Notes: generated by a model not told the origin, from the letters alone. A stretch of 64,000 nt of DNA from Streptomyces sp. NBC_01431 (GCF_036231355.1 NZ_CP109496.1:6200001-6264000); one strand, 5' to 3'; positions 43,478-53,159 are shown, numbered from the stretch's first letter. Numbers and translations: made by a program.

Positions 43478-43499
43478 CCGCGCCCCTTCGGGGGCGCGG
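43478..43499. terminator. Bidirectional terminator with TTCG tetraloop
   Basis: CCGCGCCCC-TTCG-GGGGCGCGG: 9-bp perfect stem with an extra-stable tetraloop, between convergent genes. Confidence 0.75.
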
Positions 43500-43601
43500 T
43501 GGCGCGCCGGGCTTGCACAGGGCGGTCTCGGCCGGAGGCCCGAAAGGGCTCCCGGACGGGACCGCCCAGCGCTCGGCCTCGTGCGCTTGTCCGCCGCCCC
43601 T

Positions 43602-45119
43602 TCAGCGCCCGGTCAGGGTCAGCGCCTGGTCCAGGGCCTGGAGGAAGCGGTTGGTGGTGGTGCGGTCGCGGACCGCGAGGCGCAGCCAGTCGGGACCGAG
43701 GCCCGGGAACGTGTCGCCGCGCCGGACGGCGAAACCGAGACCGCGCAGCCGCTCCCTGACCTCCGCCGCACCCTCGACGCGCATCAGGACGAACGGGCCT
43801 TCGGCCGGTTCCACCGTCAGGACGTCCTCGAACTCCCCGAGCCCCGCCAGGAGATGGGCCCGGTCCTCGGCGATCCGCACCGCCGCGGCCTCGGCCTCCG
43901 CCAGCGCGTGGGGCTCCACGCAGGCGCCCGCCGCGACCAGCGCCAAAGTCGACACCGGCCACAGCGGCTGGGCCCGCTGGAGTGCGGCGATCGTTTCGGG
44001 TCCGGCCAGTACGTAACCGATCCGCAGCCCGGCGAGCCCCCACGTCTTGGTCAGGCTGCGCAGTACGACCAGACCGGGAAGGTCGGTGCGCCCCGCGAGG
44101 GCCTCGCGCTCGCCCGGCACCGCGTCCATGAACGCCTCGTCCACCACCAACACCCGCCCCGGGCGCGCGAGTCGGGCCAGTGTGTCGGCCGGGTGCAGCA
44201 CGGACGTGGGATTCGTCGGATTGCCGACCACCACCAGGTCCGCGTCGTCCGGCACGGCCGCGGGGTCCAGCCGGAAACCGTCCTCGGCCCGCAGCAGCAC
44301 CCGCCGCACCTCGTGCCCCGCATCGCGCAGTGCCGCCTCCGGCTCCGTGAACTGCGGGTGCACCACCACAGGCTGACGAAACGTCAGGGAACGGGCCAGC
44401 AGGACGAAGGCCTCCGCGGCGCCCGCCGTCAGGAGCACCCGCTCCACCGGCAACCCGTGCCGGTCGGCCACCGCCGCGCGGGCCGCCCGGCCGTCCGGGT
44501 AGGCGGCGAGCCCGGTCAGCGAATCGGCGATGCGCTCCCGCAGCCAGACCGGGGGCGTGCCCGTGCGGACATTGACCGCGAGATCCGTCAACTCGCCCCC
44601 ACCGTCACGTACTTCGGCGTCACCGTGATGCCGCAGATCGTGTTCGGCTTCGGAAGGCGCCCCGGCGTTCCGCGGGGCGGCTGGGCGGCGTCGTACGATC
44701 GCGCAGGTCGCCATCGCGGGCCGGCCCGCCGGGCTCGACTTCCGCTTGGGCACGAGCAGTTCGCCGCCCCCGGCCAGCGCGGCGGCCTCCGCCACGGAAG
44801 GGGTCGCGACGGCGGCCAGTACCGCCTGCGAGCCGCGCGGCACCCCTACCGCCGCCAGCTCATCGGCTCCGTACGAGACGATCGGCACCCCGAGCTTCGC
44901 CGCGGCCCGCACGATGCCCGGCTCCCGCGATTTGCCGTCCACCGTGGCTAGCGCGGCGACGGCGCACCCGTCGAGACCCGCGTCCGCGAGCGCGGCCCCG
45001 ATCAGGCCGAGCACCTCGTCGGCCGAGACCCCCTTCGAGGCGCCGACCCCCACGACGAGCGGGGCCCCGGCGTCCTGCGGGGCGGGGGCGGGTGTGCCGC
45101 GGGTGGCGTCGTCGGCCAT
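43602..45119 (-). CDS. cobC: CobE/CbiG-CobC fusion (Rv2231c-type PLP protein)
   Basis: A 505-aa two-domain protein. Residues about 18-145 are a CobE/CbiG C-terminal domain (VVGVGASKGVSADEVLGLIG, ATVDGKSREPG, PSVAEAAAL, LLVPKRKSSP). Residues about 165-505 are a class I/II aminotransferase like L-threonine-phosphate decarboxylase (AYPDGRAARAAVADRHGLP, NPTNPTSVLH, Schiff-base Lys in SLTKTWGLAGLRIGY). It joins a corrin-ring enzyme and the maker of the aminopropanol arm in one chain. AGAGGAA precedes the ATG. Divergent from the ZIP gene. Confidence 0.88.
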   Translation of the reverse strand: MADDATRGTPAPAPQDAGAPLVVGVGASKGVSADEVLGLIGAALADAGLDGCAVAALATVDGKSREPGIVRAAAKLGVPIVSYGADELAAVGVPRGSQAVLAAVATPSVAEAAALAGGGELLVPKRKSSPAGRPAMATCAIVRRRPAAPRNAGAPSEAEHDLRHHGDAEVRDGGGELTDLAVNVRTGTPPVWLRERIADSLTGLAAYPDGRAARAAVADRHGLPVERVLLTAGAAEAFVLLARSLTFRQPVVVHPQFTEPEAALRDAGHEVRRVLLRAEDGFRLDPAAVPDDADLVVVGNPTNPTSVLHPADTLARLARPGRVLVVDEAFMDAVPGEREALAGRTDLPGLVVLRSLTKTWGLAGLRIGYVLAGPETIAALQRAQPLWPVSTLALVAAGACVEPHALAEAEAAAVRIAEDRAHLLAGLGEFEDVLTVEPAEGPFVLMRVEGAAEVRERLRGLGFAVRRGDTFPGLGPDWLRLAVRDRTTTNRFLQALDQALTLTGR

Positions 45120-45206
45120 GGCTGGTTCCTCTCAGGCCGCTCTGGTACCGCGGCGGGGGAAAAGGTGGACGTGCGGAGTAGGGGCCGCGTCGGTTAGCAA
45201 GGGCGC

Positions 45207-45929
45207 ATGGCGGTAATCGTCGCGCTCGGCGCGTTCCTGATGACCCTGGTGGGCGGCTGGACCGCCCAGCGGGTCACCGACCGGCGCCACCTCGTGCTCG
45301 GCCTCGCCGGCGGGCTCATGCTCGGCGTGGTCGGGCTCGACCTGCTGCCGGAGGCCCTGGACGCGGCCGGCGACGACGTCTTCGGGGTGCCGCGGGCGCT
45401 GCTCCTGTTCGTCGGCGGCTTCCTGTTCGCGCACGTCGTGGAGCGGGTACTCGCGGTCCGCCAGGCGGCACACGGAGCGGGCGACGAAAGGGTTCCGCAG
45501 GTCGGCCTCACGGCCGCGTCCGCGATGGTCGGACACAGTCTGATGGACGGCGTCGCGATCGGCGCGGCCTTCCAGGTGGGCGGCGGCATGGGCGTCGCCG
45601 TGGCCCTCGCCGTGATCACCCACGACTTCGCCGACGGCTTCAACACGTACACGATCACCAGCCTGTACGGGAACGAGAGGCGCAAGGCGGTGGCGATGCT
45701 GGTCGCCGATGCGCTGGCCCCGATGGTGGGCGCCGCCTCGACGCTGCTCTTCACCCTTCCGGCGCAGCTGCTCGGCAGCTATCTGGGCTTCTTCGGCGGC
45801 GTGCTCCTCTATCTGGCTGCCGCCGAGATCCTCCCAGAGGCCCACCACGACCACCCCGCGCTGTCGACGCTGCTGTTCACGGTCGCGGGCGTGGGATTCA
45901 TCTGGCTGGTGGTGGGCATCGCGGGCTGA
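45207..45929 (+). CDS. ZIP family divalent-metal transporter
   Basis: A 240-aa protein with about eight TM helices. The metal-site helices are visible: MVGHSLMDGVAIGAAF (TM4) and VITHDFADGFNTYTI (TM5), and it ends near EILPEAHHDHPAL. It may import zinc or another divalent metal. It sits inside the cobalamin region, between cobC (divergent) and cobB (convergent), so cobalt supply is an attractive but unproven role. Confidence 0.85.
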   Translation: MAVIVALGAFLMTLVGGWTAQRVTDRRHLVLGLAGGLMLGVVGLDLLPEALDAAGDDVFGVPRALLLFVGGFLFAHVVERVLAVRQAAHGAGDERVPQVGLTAASAMVGHSLMDGVAIGAAFQVGGGMGVAVALAVITHDFADGFNTYTITSLYGNERRKAVAMLVADALAPMVGAASTLLFTLPAQLLGSYLGFFGGVLLYLAAAEILPEAHHDHPALSTLLFTVAGVGFIWLVVGIAG

Positions 45930-45934
45930 GCGTG

Positions 45935-47404
45935 TCATCCCGCGCAGCCCTCGGTGAAGCGGCGGGCCACCTCGGGGCGGGCCGCCCAGTGGGTGTGCAG
46001 GTAGCTCGCGTGCACGCCGCCCTGCACGAAGCCCTCGACCCGGCGCTCCGGGTGCACCAGACCCCAGGCGGGGGTGGCTCCCGCGCCCGGCTCGATGACG
46101 GTGCGGTGGAACTCGTGGCCGCGCAGCCGGGTACCCGCGACGGCCAGGCTGTTGTCGCGCACCGCGACTGCCTCCCGGTAGCCGAGGGTGAGGCGGCCCG
46201 ACATGCGAGCGTCGGCGTCGAGCACCCCGCACATGGGCTGCCCGTCGAGGGAGCGCGCCAGATAGAGCAGGCCCGCGCACTCGGCGGCCACGGGCGCGCC
46301 CGAGCGGGCGAGCTCGGCGACGGCCTTGCGGAGCCGTTCGTTGGCGGACAGCTCGGCCGCGTACACCTCGGGAAAGCCGCCGCCTATCACCAACCCGCCG
46401 GTGCCGGGTGGGAGTTGCTCGTCCCGGAGCGGGTCGAAGGTGACGACCTCCGCGCCGGCGGCGGCCAAGAGCTCGGTGTGCTCGGCGTAGGAGAACGTGA
46501 ACGCGGAGCCGCCCGCGACGGCGACGACGGGCCGCCGTGCCGGGGCCGTCCCCACCCCGTTCCTCCCCGAACCCGGGGCTTTGCCCCCGGACCCTCCCTC
46601 CTCAAACGCCGGAGGGGCTGGATTTCGCTGAGCCCGAAGGGCGGCGGCGGAGCCCCGCGCCGACTGGTCGGGGCCGAGTGCGGACCCCGGCTCCCACGGC
46701 TGCACGCCCAGCGGCGGAGCCGTCCGCGCCAGGGCGAGCAGCGCGTCCAGATCGCAGCCCGCCCGCACCTGCTCCGCCATCGCCGCCACCGCGGCCACCG
46801 CGTCGGCCCGGCGTTCCGCCACCGGTACCAGGCCCAGGTGGCGGGACGGGGTGTCGACCTGAGGGGCGCGGCGCAGGGCGCCGAGAACCGGCACCCCCAC
46901 GTCCTCCATGGCCTCCCGCAGCAGTGCCTCGTGCCGATCCGAGCCCACCTTGTTCAGGATCACGCCCCCGATCCGCACCTGTGGGTCGAAGGACACGAAG
47001 CCGTGCACCAGCGCCGCCACCGACCGCGACTGCGAGGAGGCGTCCACGACGAGGACCACCGGGGCGCGCAGAAGCTTGGACACCTGGGCGGTGGAGGCGA
47101 GTTCACCGAGGCCGCTCGCCCCGTCGTACAGCCCCATTACCCCTTCGACCACGGCGAGGTCGCAGCCGCGCGCCCCGTGCGCGAACAGCGGGGCCACGAG
47201 CTCGGGGCCGCACATGTACGCGTCCAGGTTCCGGCCGGGGCGGCCGGTCGCCAGCGAGTGGTACCCGGGGTCGATGTAGTCCGGGCCCACCTTGTGCGGC
47301 GACACCGCGAGCCCGGCCTGCGCGAACGCGGCCATCAGCCCCGTCGCGACGGTGGTCTTCCCGCTGCCCGACGACGGGGCGGCGATGACGAGACGTGCTA
47401 CCAC
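45935..47404 (-). CDS. cobB: Cobyrinate (hydrogenobyrinate) a,c-diamide synthase
   Basis: A 489-aa glutamine-dependent amidase. P-loop APSSGSGKTT near residue 9; GPDYIDPGYH; C-terminal class I glutaminase with nucleophile AECAGLLYLA. A disordered insert rich in Ala/Pro/Gly (about 255-295) splits the two halves. GTG 47404 overlaps the cobO stop by 7 nt. Last gene of the riboswitch-led operon. Confidence 0.93.
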   Translation of the reverse strand: MVARLVIAAPSSGSGKTTVATGLMAAFAQAGLAVSPHKVGPDYIDPGYHSLATGRPGRNLDAYMCGPELVAPLFAHGARGCDLAVVEGVMGLYDGASGLGELASTAQVSKLLRAPVVLVVDASSQSRSVAALVHGFVSFDPQVRIGGVILNKVGSDRHEALLREAMEDVGVPVLGALRRAPQVDTPSRHLGLVPVAERRADAVAAVAAMAEQVRAGCDLDALLALARTAPPLGVQPWEPGSALGPDQSARGSAAALRAQRNPAPPAFEEGGSGGKAPGSGRNGVGTAPARRPVVAVAGGSAFTFSYAEHTELLAAAGAEVVTFDPLRDEQLPPGTGGLVIGGGFPEVYAAELSANERLRKAVAELARSGAPVAAECAGLLYLARSLDGQPMCGVLDADARMSGRLTLGYREAVAVRDNSLAVAGTRLRGHEFHRTVIEPGAGATPAWGLVHPERRVEGFVQGGVHASYLHTHWAARPEVARRFTEGCAG

Positions 47405-48006
47405 TCGATGCCCCGCTGGCCCTTCTGACCGGCGTCCATCGGGTGCTTGACCTTGGACATGTCCGTCACCAGATCCGCGAACTCCACCAGCTGCTCAGGT
47501 GCGTTGCGGCCGGTGATGACCACGTGCTGGGTGCCCGGACGGTCGCGAAGCACCGAGACGACCTCCTCGACGTCGACCCAGCCCCAGTGCAGCAGATAGG
47601 CGAACTCGTCGAGCACGTAGAACTTGTACGTCTCGGCCGCCAGGTCGCGCTTGACCTGCTCCCAGCCCTCGCGGGCCTTGTCCTCGTGGCTGGGCTCGCC
47701 CTCGGCGGGCTCCCGCTGGATCCAGGACCAGCCCTCGCCCATCTTGTGCCAGTCCACCGCGCCGCCCTCGCCGGACGCCCCGAGCACCTTCAGCGCGTTC
47801 TCCTCGCCGACCTTCCACTTCGCCGACTTCACGAACTGGAACACCCCGATGGGCCAGCCCTGGTTCCAGGCGCGCAGCGCCATCCCGAACGCGGCCGTCG
47901 ACTTCCCCTTGCCGACACCCGTGTGCACCATGACCAGATGCCTGTTACGCCGCTGACGCGTCGTCAGACCGTCCTCGGGTACGACACTGACCTGTCCCTG
48001 CGGCAT
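47398..48006 (-). CDS. cobO: Cob(I)yrinic acid a,c-diamide adenosyltransferase
   Basis: A 202-aa CobA/CobO-type enzyme that adds the 5'-deoxyadenosyl group to Co(I). Nucleotide loop TGVGKGKSTAAFG; QFVKSAKWKVGEE; YVLDEFAYLLHWGWV. ATG 48006 overlaps the chelatase stop by one base (TAATG). Confidence 0.95.
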   Translation of the reverse strand: MPQGQVSVVPEDGLTTRQRRNRHLVMVHTGVGKGKSTAAFGMALRAWNQGWPIGVFQFVKSAKWKVGEENALKVLGASGEGGAVDWHKMGEGWSWIQREPAEGEPSHEDKAREGWEQVKRDLAAETYKFYVLDEFAYLLHWGWVDVEEVVSVLRDRPGTQHVVITGRNAPEQLVEFADLVTDMSKVKHPMDAGQKGQRGIEW

Positions 48007-50102
48007 TAAGCGGCCCTCCTCGAAGTTCCCTGTACGTCCTTGACAAGACCGGCGATGGAATCCGCCCGCAGTTCGTCCAACGTGACGGCGCTGCCGCCCA
48101 GTTCGCGCGCGAGCTCTCCCGCGAGCCCGAGCCGAACCATCCCCGACTCGCAGTCCACCACCACCGACGCGGTGCCCTCGGCGGCGTGCAGCCGGGCGGC
48201 CCGGGTGCCGAGCGCCACCGGCTCGGGGCCGCCCGTCGCCCGGCCGTCGGTGACGACCACGAGCAGCGGCCGCCGCGAGGGATCGCGCAGCCGCTCCACG
48301 CGCAGGACGTCGTGCGCCTTCAAAAGCCCGGCCGCCAGTGGGGTGCGGCCGCCGGTGGGCAGCGTCGCGAGCCGGGCGGCCGCCGCGTCCACCGACGAGG
48401 TGGGCGGCAGCGCCAGTTCCGCGTCCTTGCCGCGGAACGTGATCAGACCGACCTTGTCGCGCCGCTGGTAGGCGTCGAGCAGCAGCGAGAGCACCGCCCC
48501 CTTGACCGCGCTCATCCGCTGCCGGGCCGCCATCGACCCCGACGCGTCCACCACGAACAGCACGAGATTGCCTTCGCGGCCCTCGCGGGTGGCCTGGCGC
48601 AGATCGTCCCGCCGCACCACCAGACCGCGGCCCGACCGGCCGCGCGCCCGCTGGTGGGGGGCCGCGGCCTGCACGGTCGCCGCCAAGTGCAGCTTGGTGA
48701 GCGCCCCTTGGGGCCGCCGCGAACCGGTCGTCCTGCCGTGCTCGGTACGGGCCCGCGAACGCCTGCCCGCCGCGCCCTCGCCAAGACCGGGCACGCTCAG
48801 CATCTTCGTCCGGAACGGCTCGGCGGCCTGCACCGCCGCGCGCTCGCCGGGCCCGGCGGGGGAGGGGGCCCCGGAAGTCTCCGGCACCTCGGGGGCTTGT
48901 GAGGCTTGGGGACTCCCGGCCGCGCCGTCGGGGGCACCGCCCTGCGGCGGGATGCCCCCGCCCCCGCCGGGACCGCCCGGCCCCTGGGGACCCGGGTCCG
49001 GATCGTCGTCGTCCTCGTTCCCGGTGGACTCGGTGGACTCGGTGGACTCGGTGGACTCGGTGGACTCGGGGGACTCGGGGGGCGCGTTGTCGTTCTTGAA
49101 CCGGTCCAGCGTCTCGTCGAGCTTGTCCTGGTCGAGCCCCGGCGCATCGAAGGGGTTTCGCCTGCGGCGGTGCGGCAGAGCGAGCAGCGCGGCCTGCCGG
49201 ACGTCCTCACTCGTCACGTCCGTACGCCCGTCCCAGGCGGCCAGCGCCGTCGCCGTCCGCGCCATCACGATGTCGGCGCGCATGCCGTCCACCTCGAACG
49301 CCGCGCAGGTGGCGGCGATCTGGAGCAGCGCCGCGTCCCCGAGCACGACGGAGGGCAGGAGCTCGCGCGCGGCCACGATCCTGGCCCGCAGCGCGCCCTC
49401 CTCCGCGGCCCAGCGGGAGGCGAACGCGACCGGGTCGTCGTCGTGGGCCAGCCGGCGCCGTACGACCTCCACCCGCTGCTCGGGCTCCCGCGAGGCCGCG
49501 ACCTCGACGGTCAGCCCGAACCGGTCGAGCAACTGCGGCCGCAGCTCGCCCTCTTCCGGGTTCATCGTCCCCACCAGCAGGAACCGCGCGGCGTGCCGCA
49601 CCGAGACGCCCTCGCGCTCCACGTACGAGGACCCCATCGCGGCGGCGTCGAGCAGCAGGTCGATGAGGTGGTCGTGGAGCAGGTTGACCTCGTCGACGTA
49701 CAGGATGCCGCGATGGGCGTCCGCGAGCAGCCCCGGCTCGAAGGCCTTCACGCCCTCGCCGAGCGCGCGCTCGATGTCGAGGGCGCCCACCAGACGGTCC
49801 TCGGATGCGCCCACCGGAAGCTCGACCATGCGCGCCGCGCGGGCGACGCCCGGCCCGGCCTCGTGCGGCCCGTCCGGGCACCGGTCGTCGGGCCCCGCGG
49901 GGTCGCAGCTGAAGCGGCAGCCCGCCACCACCGCCACCTCGGGCAGCAGGTCCGCGAGGGCACGGACGGCCGTGCTCTTCGCGGTGCCCTTCTCACCCCG
50001 GACGAGGACGCCGCCCACGGCCGGGCTCACCGCGTTCAGGAGCAGCGCAAGGCGCAGGTCGTCCATGCCGACGACGGCGGTGAACGGATACCGGGTGCTC
50101 AT
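48006..50102 (-). CDS. Putative cobaltochelatase (ChlI/ChlD fusion)
   Basis: A 698-aa protein from ATG 50102. The AAA+ half (about 1-320) has Walker A GEKGTAKST, Walker B GILYVDEVN and LVGTMNPEEGELRPQLLDRF. A low-complexity acidic/Pro-Gly linker (about 345-440) contains five EST repeats. The vWA half (about 500-698) has the MIDAS motif VVDASGSM. It fuses the I and D subunits of magnesium chelatase; in this operon cobalt insertion with a separate CobN is the likely job. CobN is not in the window. Confidence 0.88.
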   Translation of the reverse strand: MSTRYPFTAVVGMDDLRLALLLNAVSPAVGGVLVRGEKGTAKSTAVRALADLLPEVAVVAGCRFSCDPAGPDDRCPDGPHEAGPGVARAARMVELPVGASEDRLVGALDIERALGEGVKAFEPGLLADAHRGILYVDEVNLLHDHLIDLLLDAAAMGSSYVEREGVSVRHAARFLLVGTMNPEEGELRPQLLDRFGLTVEVAASREPEQRVEVVRRRLAHDDDPVAFASRWAAEEGALRARIVAARELLPSVVLGDAALLQIAATCAAFEVDGMRADIVMARTATALAAWDGRTDVTSEDVRQAALLALPHRRRRNPFDAPGLDQDKLDETLDRFKNDNAPPESPESTESTESTESTESTGNEDDDDPDPGPQGPGGPGGGGGIPPQGGAPDGAAGSPQASQAPEVPETSGAPSPAGPGERAAVQAAEPFRTKMLSVPGLGEGAAGRRSRARTEHGRTTGSRRPQGALTKLHLAATVQAAAPHQRARGRSGRGLVVRRDDLRQATREGREGNLVLFVVDASGSMAARQRMSAVKGAVLSLLLDAYQRRDKVGLITFRGKDAELALPPTSSVDAAAARLATLPTGGRTPLAAGLLKAHDVLRVERLRDPSRRPLLVVVTDGRATGGPEPVALGTRAARLHAAEGTASVVVDCESGMVRLGLAGELARELGGSAVTLDELRADSIAGLVKDVQGTSRRAA
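49023..49076 (-). repeat. 9-bp coding tandem repeat in the chelatase linker
   Basis: GGTGGACTC repeats perfectly five times (49023-49067) and is followed by GGGGGACTC. On the coding strand it gives five Glu-Ser-Thr units and one Glu-Ser-Pro. Its regularity suggests slippage and copy-number variation between strains. Confidence 0.85.
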
Positions 50103-50154
50103 GTGCTGATCTCTCCTTCGAGTAGTGCTGTACGCCACGGGCTCGCGGGGGTGG

Positions 50155-51660
50155 TCATGGCGCCCCCGGCGGGATGAACGGCAGCCCGGCGGGCGGGCCC
50201 TGCTCGATCAGCCTCAACAGGGCGCCGGTGTCCGCGTGTTCTTCGATCAGGTCGCCCAGCCGGTCCAGCTGCTCCTCGCGCAGCGCGCCGAACGACGTGC
50301 CGGGCGCGGGCACGAACCGGCGCCCCGCGGCCCGCGCGACCTGCTCCAGGAACCGGCGCCGGAAGCCGTCGCTCTCCAGCGAGCCGTGCCAGTGCGTACC
50401 CCACACAGCGCCGGTGCGGCAGCCGTCCAAGAACGGCTCGCCGCCCAGGACTTCGGCCACGCCGTGGTGGATCTCGTACCCCTCGACGCGTTCGCCGAGG
50501 GCCTCGCCGACCGGCCTCGCGAGGGTCTTCTCGGCGGCGAACCGCACCCGCACGGGTAGCAGCCCGAGACCGGGCACCGAGCCCGCCTTCGACTCGACGT
50601 CGTCCTCGATGTGCTCGCCGAGCAGCTGGAAGCCACCGCAGATCCCGAGCACCGGGCGCCCCTCGGCGGCCCGGCGCGCCAGCTCCGCCGCGAGTCCCCG
50701 CTCCCTCAGCCACTCCAATGCCCGGACCGTGCCGCGCGTTCCCGGCACCACCACCAGGTCGGCGTCGGTGAGTTCCTCGGGCCGGTCCACGAAGCGGACG
50801 ACCACGCCGGGTTCGGCCGCGAGTGCGTCGACGTCGGTGAAGTTGGACATCAGCGGCACCGCGCAGACCGCGACGCGCAGCACGTCCTCGCCGACCGGCG
50901 GTGCCACCACGGACTCCCGCACGGCGCCGCGCATGGAGACCCTGAGGCCGTCCTCCTCGTCGATGCCGAGGCCGTGGGCGTACGGCAGGATCCCGTAGGT
51001 GTGCCGGCCGGTGAGGCCGCGCAGCATCTCGATGCCGGGGTGCAACAGCGTCACGTCGCCCCGGAACTTGTTCACGACGTACCCCGCGACCAGCGCCTGG
51101 TCCTCGGGGCTCAGCAGCGCCGTCGTCCCGAAGAACGAGGCGAACACGCCGCCCCTGTCGATGTCGCCGACCACGACCACGGGCAGCCGCGCGGCCCGCG
51201 CGATGCCCATGTTGACGATGTCGGTACGCCGCAGATTGATCTCGGCCGGACTGCCCGCCCCCTCGCAGATCACGGCGTCATATGTGCCCCGCAGCTCGGC
51301 CAGGCACTCCAGGACGGTGCCGAGCAGCGCCTGCTGGCGGCCCCCGTGGTAGCCGCGGGCGCTCAACTCGCCCACCGGCTTGCCCATCAGGACGACCTGG
51401 CTGGAACGGTCGCTCCCCGGCTTGAGCAGCACCGGGTTCATGAGCGCGGTCGGCTCCACGCGCGCGGCCTGCGCCTGCATCGCCTGCGCCCGCCCGATCT
51501 CCGCGCCCTCGCGCGTGACGAACGAGTTCAGCGACATGTTCTGCCCCTTGAAGGGCGCGACCTTGACGCCCTGGCGCACCAGCCAGCGGCAGATGCCGGC
51601 CGTGACGACGCTCTTGCCCGCATCCGACGTCGTGCCCGCGATCAGCAGCCCGCCACCCAT
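50155..51660 (-). CDS. cobQ: Cobyric acid synthase
   Basis: A 501-aa amidotransferase from ATG 51660; the longer frame upstream is antisense space over cobD. Dethiobiotin-synthetase-like N-terminus ([32 protein letters not shown]) and a class I glutaminase with [11 protein letters not shown] and the His near GYEIHHG. It amidates four corrin side chains. It overlaps cobD by 19 nt, with a 52-nt gap to the chelatase gene. Confidence 0.95.
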   Translation of the reverse strand: MGGGLLIAGTTSDAGKSVVTAGICRWLVRQGVKVAPFKGQNMSLNSFVTREGAEIGRAQAMQAQAARVEPTALMNPVLLKPGSDRSSQVVLMGKPVGELSARGYHGGRQQALLGTVLECLAELRGTYDAVICEGAGSPAEINLRRTDIVNMGIARAARLPVVVVGDIDRGGVFASFFGTTALLSPEDQALVAGYVVNKFRGDVTLLHPGIEMLRGLTGRHTYGILPYAHGLGIDEEDGLRVSMRGAVRESVVAPPVGEDVLRVAVCAVPLMSNFTDVDALAAEPGVVVRFVDRPEELTDADLVVVPGTRGTVRALEWLRERGLAAELARRAAEGRPVLGICGGFQLLGEHIEDDVESKAGSVPGLGLLPVRVRFAAEKTLARPVGEALGERVEGYEIHHGVAEVLGGEPFLDGCRTGAVWGTHWHGSLESDGFRRRFLEQVARAAGRRFVPAPGTSFGALREEQLDRLGDLIEEHADTGALLRLIEQGPPAGLPFIPPGAP

Positions 51661-52598
51661 GTACGTCCCTTCCTCACAGCGGCCCTCGTCGCGACGGCGG
51701 TGGCCAGCGTCAGCCAGCCCACCCTGCGCGAGAGCCGTACCGCCCGCTCGATGTCCGCGACTTCGACGGCCCGCCCCGGTGCGTTCAGGACCGGCCGGTG
51801 CTCGACGCGCCCCGCGTACGACAGCGTGCCGCCAAGACGCACCCCGAGGGCCCCCGCGAACGAGGCCTCGACCGGGCCCGCGTTGGGGCTGGGGTGCCGG
51901 GCGGCATCGGCGCGCCAGGCGCGCAGCGCACCCTTCTTGTCCGGGCCCGCGAGCACCGCGAGGACGGCGGTGAGCCGGGCACCCGGCCAGCCCGCCACAT
52001 CGTCCAGGCGCGCCGAAGCCCAGCCGTACCTGCGGTACTTGGCCGACTTGTGCCCGACCATCGCGTCCAGCGTGTTGACCGCCCGGAAGCCCACGAGACC
52101 CGGCACTCCGGCGAGCGCGCCCCACACCAGGGCGCCGACGACCGCGTCCGAGGTGTTCTCGGCGACCGACTCGACGACGGCCCTGGCGATCTGGTCCGCG
52201 TCCAGGGACTGCGGGTCGCGCCCGCACAGGTGCGGCAGCCGCTCCCGGGCCACCTCCACGTCGCCCGCGGCCAGCGCGCCGCCGATGGCCCGCGCCTCGC
52301 GGCCCAGCGAGGTGCCGCCCATCACCGTCCAGGTGGCGGCGGCGGTCAGCGCGGCGGCCGCGGCGGGACGGCCTCGTACGGCACGGGAAAGGAGGGTCGC
52401 GGCGCCCGCGGCGCCGCCCGCGCACACGAGGGTGTGCAGCGCGCCCCACCCGCGGTGGTCGCGCCACAGGACGCGCTCGACGGCCCCGGCCGCCCGCCCG
52501 AACGCGGCGACCGGATGCCCACGGCGCGGATCGCCGAGCAGCAGGTCGCCGAGGAGTCCGGCGGTGGCGCCGTACGCGAAACTGCGATCGGCCGGCAC
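51642..52598 (-). CDS. cobD: Adenosylcobinamide-phosphate synthase (CbiB/CobD)
   Basis: A 318-aa membrane protein attaching aminopropanol phosphate to adenosylcobyric acid. Typical: [56 protein letters not shown] and [22 protein letters not shown] 52598 is the first large gene after the cobalamin riboswitch; its ribosome site is weak (GGCGGG), and an 18-codon ORF ends 4 bp upstream. Confidence 0.93.
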   Translation of the reverse strand: MPADRSFAYGATAGLLGDLLLGDPRRGHPVAAFGRAAGAVERVLWRDHRGWGALHTLVCAGGAAGAATLLSRAVRGRPAAAAALTAAATWTVMGGTSLGREARAIGGALAAGDVEVARERLPHLCGRDPQSLDADQIARAVVESVAENTSDAVVGALVWGALAGVPGLVGFRAVNTLDAMVGHKSAKYRRYGWASARLDDVAGWPGARLTAVLAVLAGPDKKGALRAWRADAARHPSPNAGPVEASFAGALGVRLGGTLSYAGRVEHRPVLNAPGRAVEVADIERAVRLSRRVGWLTLATAVATRAAVRKGRTWVAGC

Positions 52599-52602
52599 GG
52601 GA

Positions 52603-52659
52603 TCAGCCCGCCAGGACGTCGCGTGGAACTGCGGTACTTCTCAACAGGCAGGCGCGCAT
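52603..52659 (-). CDS. Possible 18-aa leader peptide between riboswitch and cobD
   Basis: ATG 52659 preceded by GAGTGAGGA opens an 18-codon frame, MRACLLRSTAVPRDVLAG, ending 4 bp before the cobD GTG. Its ribosome site is better than that of cobD, so cobD may be translated by coupling to it. No homolog is known to me; this rests on position and ribosome site only. Confidence 0.4.
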   Translation of the reverse strand: MRACLLRSTAVPRDVLAG

Positions 52660-52682
52660 GGCGGTGGGTCCTCACTCAGGGT

Positions 52683-52838
52683 GTCCGCGCCCTGGTACGA
52701 CGTGACCGGCGGTGAGAGTTCCTGGCTCGCGGGGATCGCTCCCCGGTGACAGTGGCGGGACCGCGCCGGATTCGCACCGGCTTCCTCTTCTGCCGCCGTA
52801 GCTGGCCGGTGCAGTCCACCACGCTGCGAGAACACCCG
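52683..52838 (-). promoter_or_regulatory. Cobalamin riboswitch
   Basis: Read on the minus strand, the core is classical: AGGAAGCCGGTGCGAATCCG followed by a GGTCCCGCCACTGT segment (the GCCACTG B12 motif lies at 52756-52750) and, further on, GAGCCAGGAACTC (52728-52716). It lies between the phosphate-transport genes and cobD and would repress the cobD-cobQ-chelatase-cobO-cobB operon when adenosylcobalamin is plentiful. Exact ends are estimates. Confidence 0.93.
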
Positions 52839-52934
52839 TCAACTTGCCGTTGACCTGCGGCGCGGGAGTGTGCCGAGACACACAGCGAACCGCCCCCCGG
52901 CGGAGCCGGAGAGCGGTTCGCGAGCACGCGCGGG

Positions 52935-53159
52935 TCAGGCGACGATCAAGAAGATCCCGTACGCGACGGCCGCCGCGCAGAGCGCGAAGCAGGCGTACGC
53001 GCCGGTGCGGGCCAGGGCCGCGCTGCCGGCGGTGCCGGAAGCCGCGGCCTCCTGCTTGGTGAGGCCGACGATGCCGAGGGTGAACAGGCCCACCAGGCCG
53101 ACGGTCACCGCGAGGCTGACGCCGAAGACGGAGCCGAGGGACGCCCAGTCGATGTGCAT
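52935..53159 (-). CDS. Small two-TM membrane protein linked to phosphate transporter
   Basis: A 74-aa protein: one TM at about 11-33 (SLAVTVGLVGLFTLGIVGL), a short Ala/Gly loop and a second TM at about 53-73. It follows the Pit gene by 35 bp on the same strand, an arrangement I recall as conserved in Streptomyces, so it is probably a subunit or regulator of the transporter. No enzymatic motif. Confidence 0.75.
   Translation of the reverse strand: MHIDWASLGSVFGVSLAVTVGLVGLFTLGIVGLTKQEAAASGTAGSAALARTGAYACFALCAAAVAYGIFLIVA

Noticed and set aside
49010-49090. CRISPR-like regular repeats
   Set aside because: The 9-bp units are contiguous without spacers, in frame, and encode a Glu-Ser-Thr linker.
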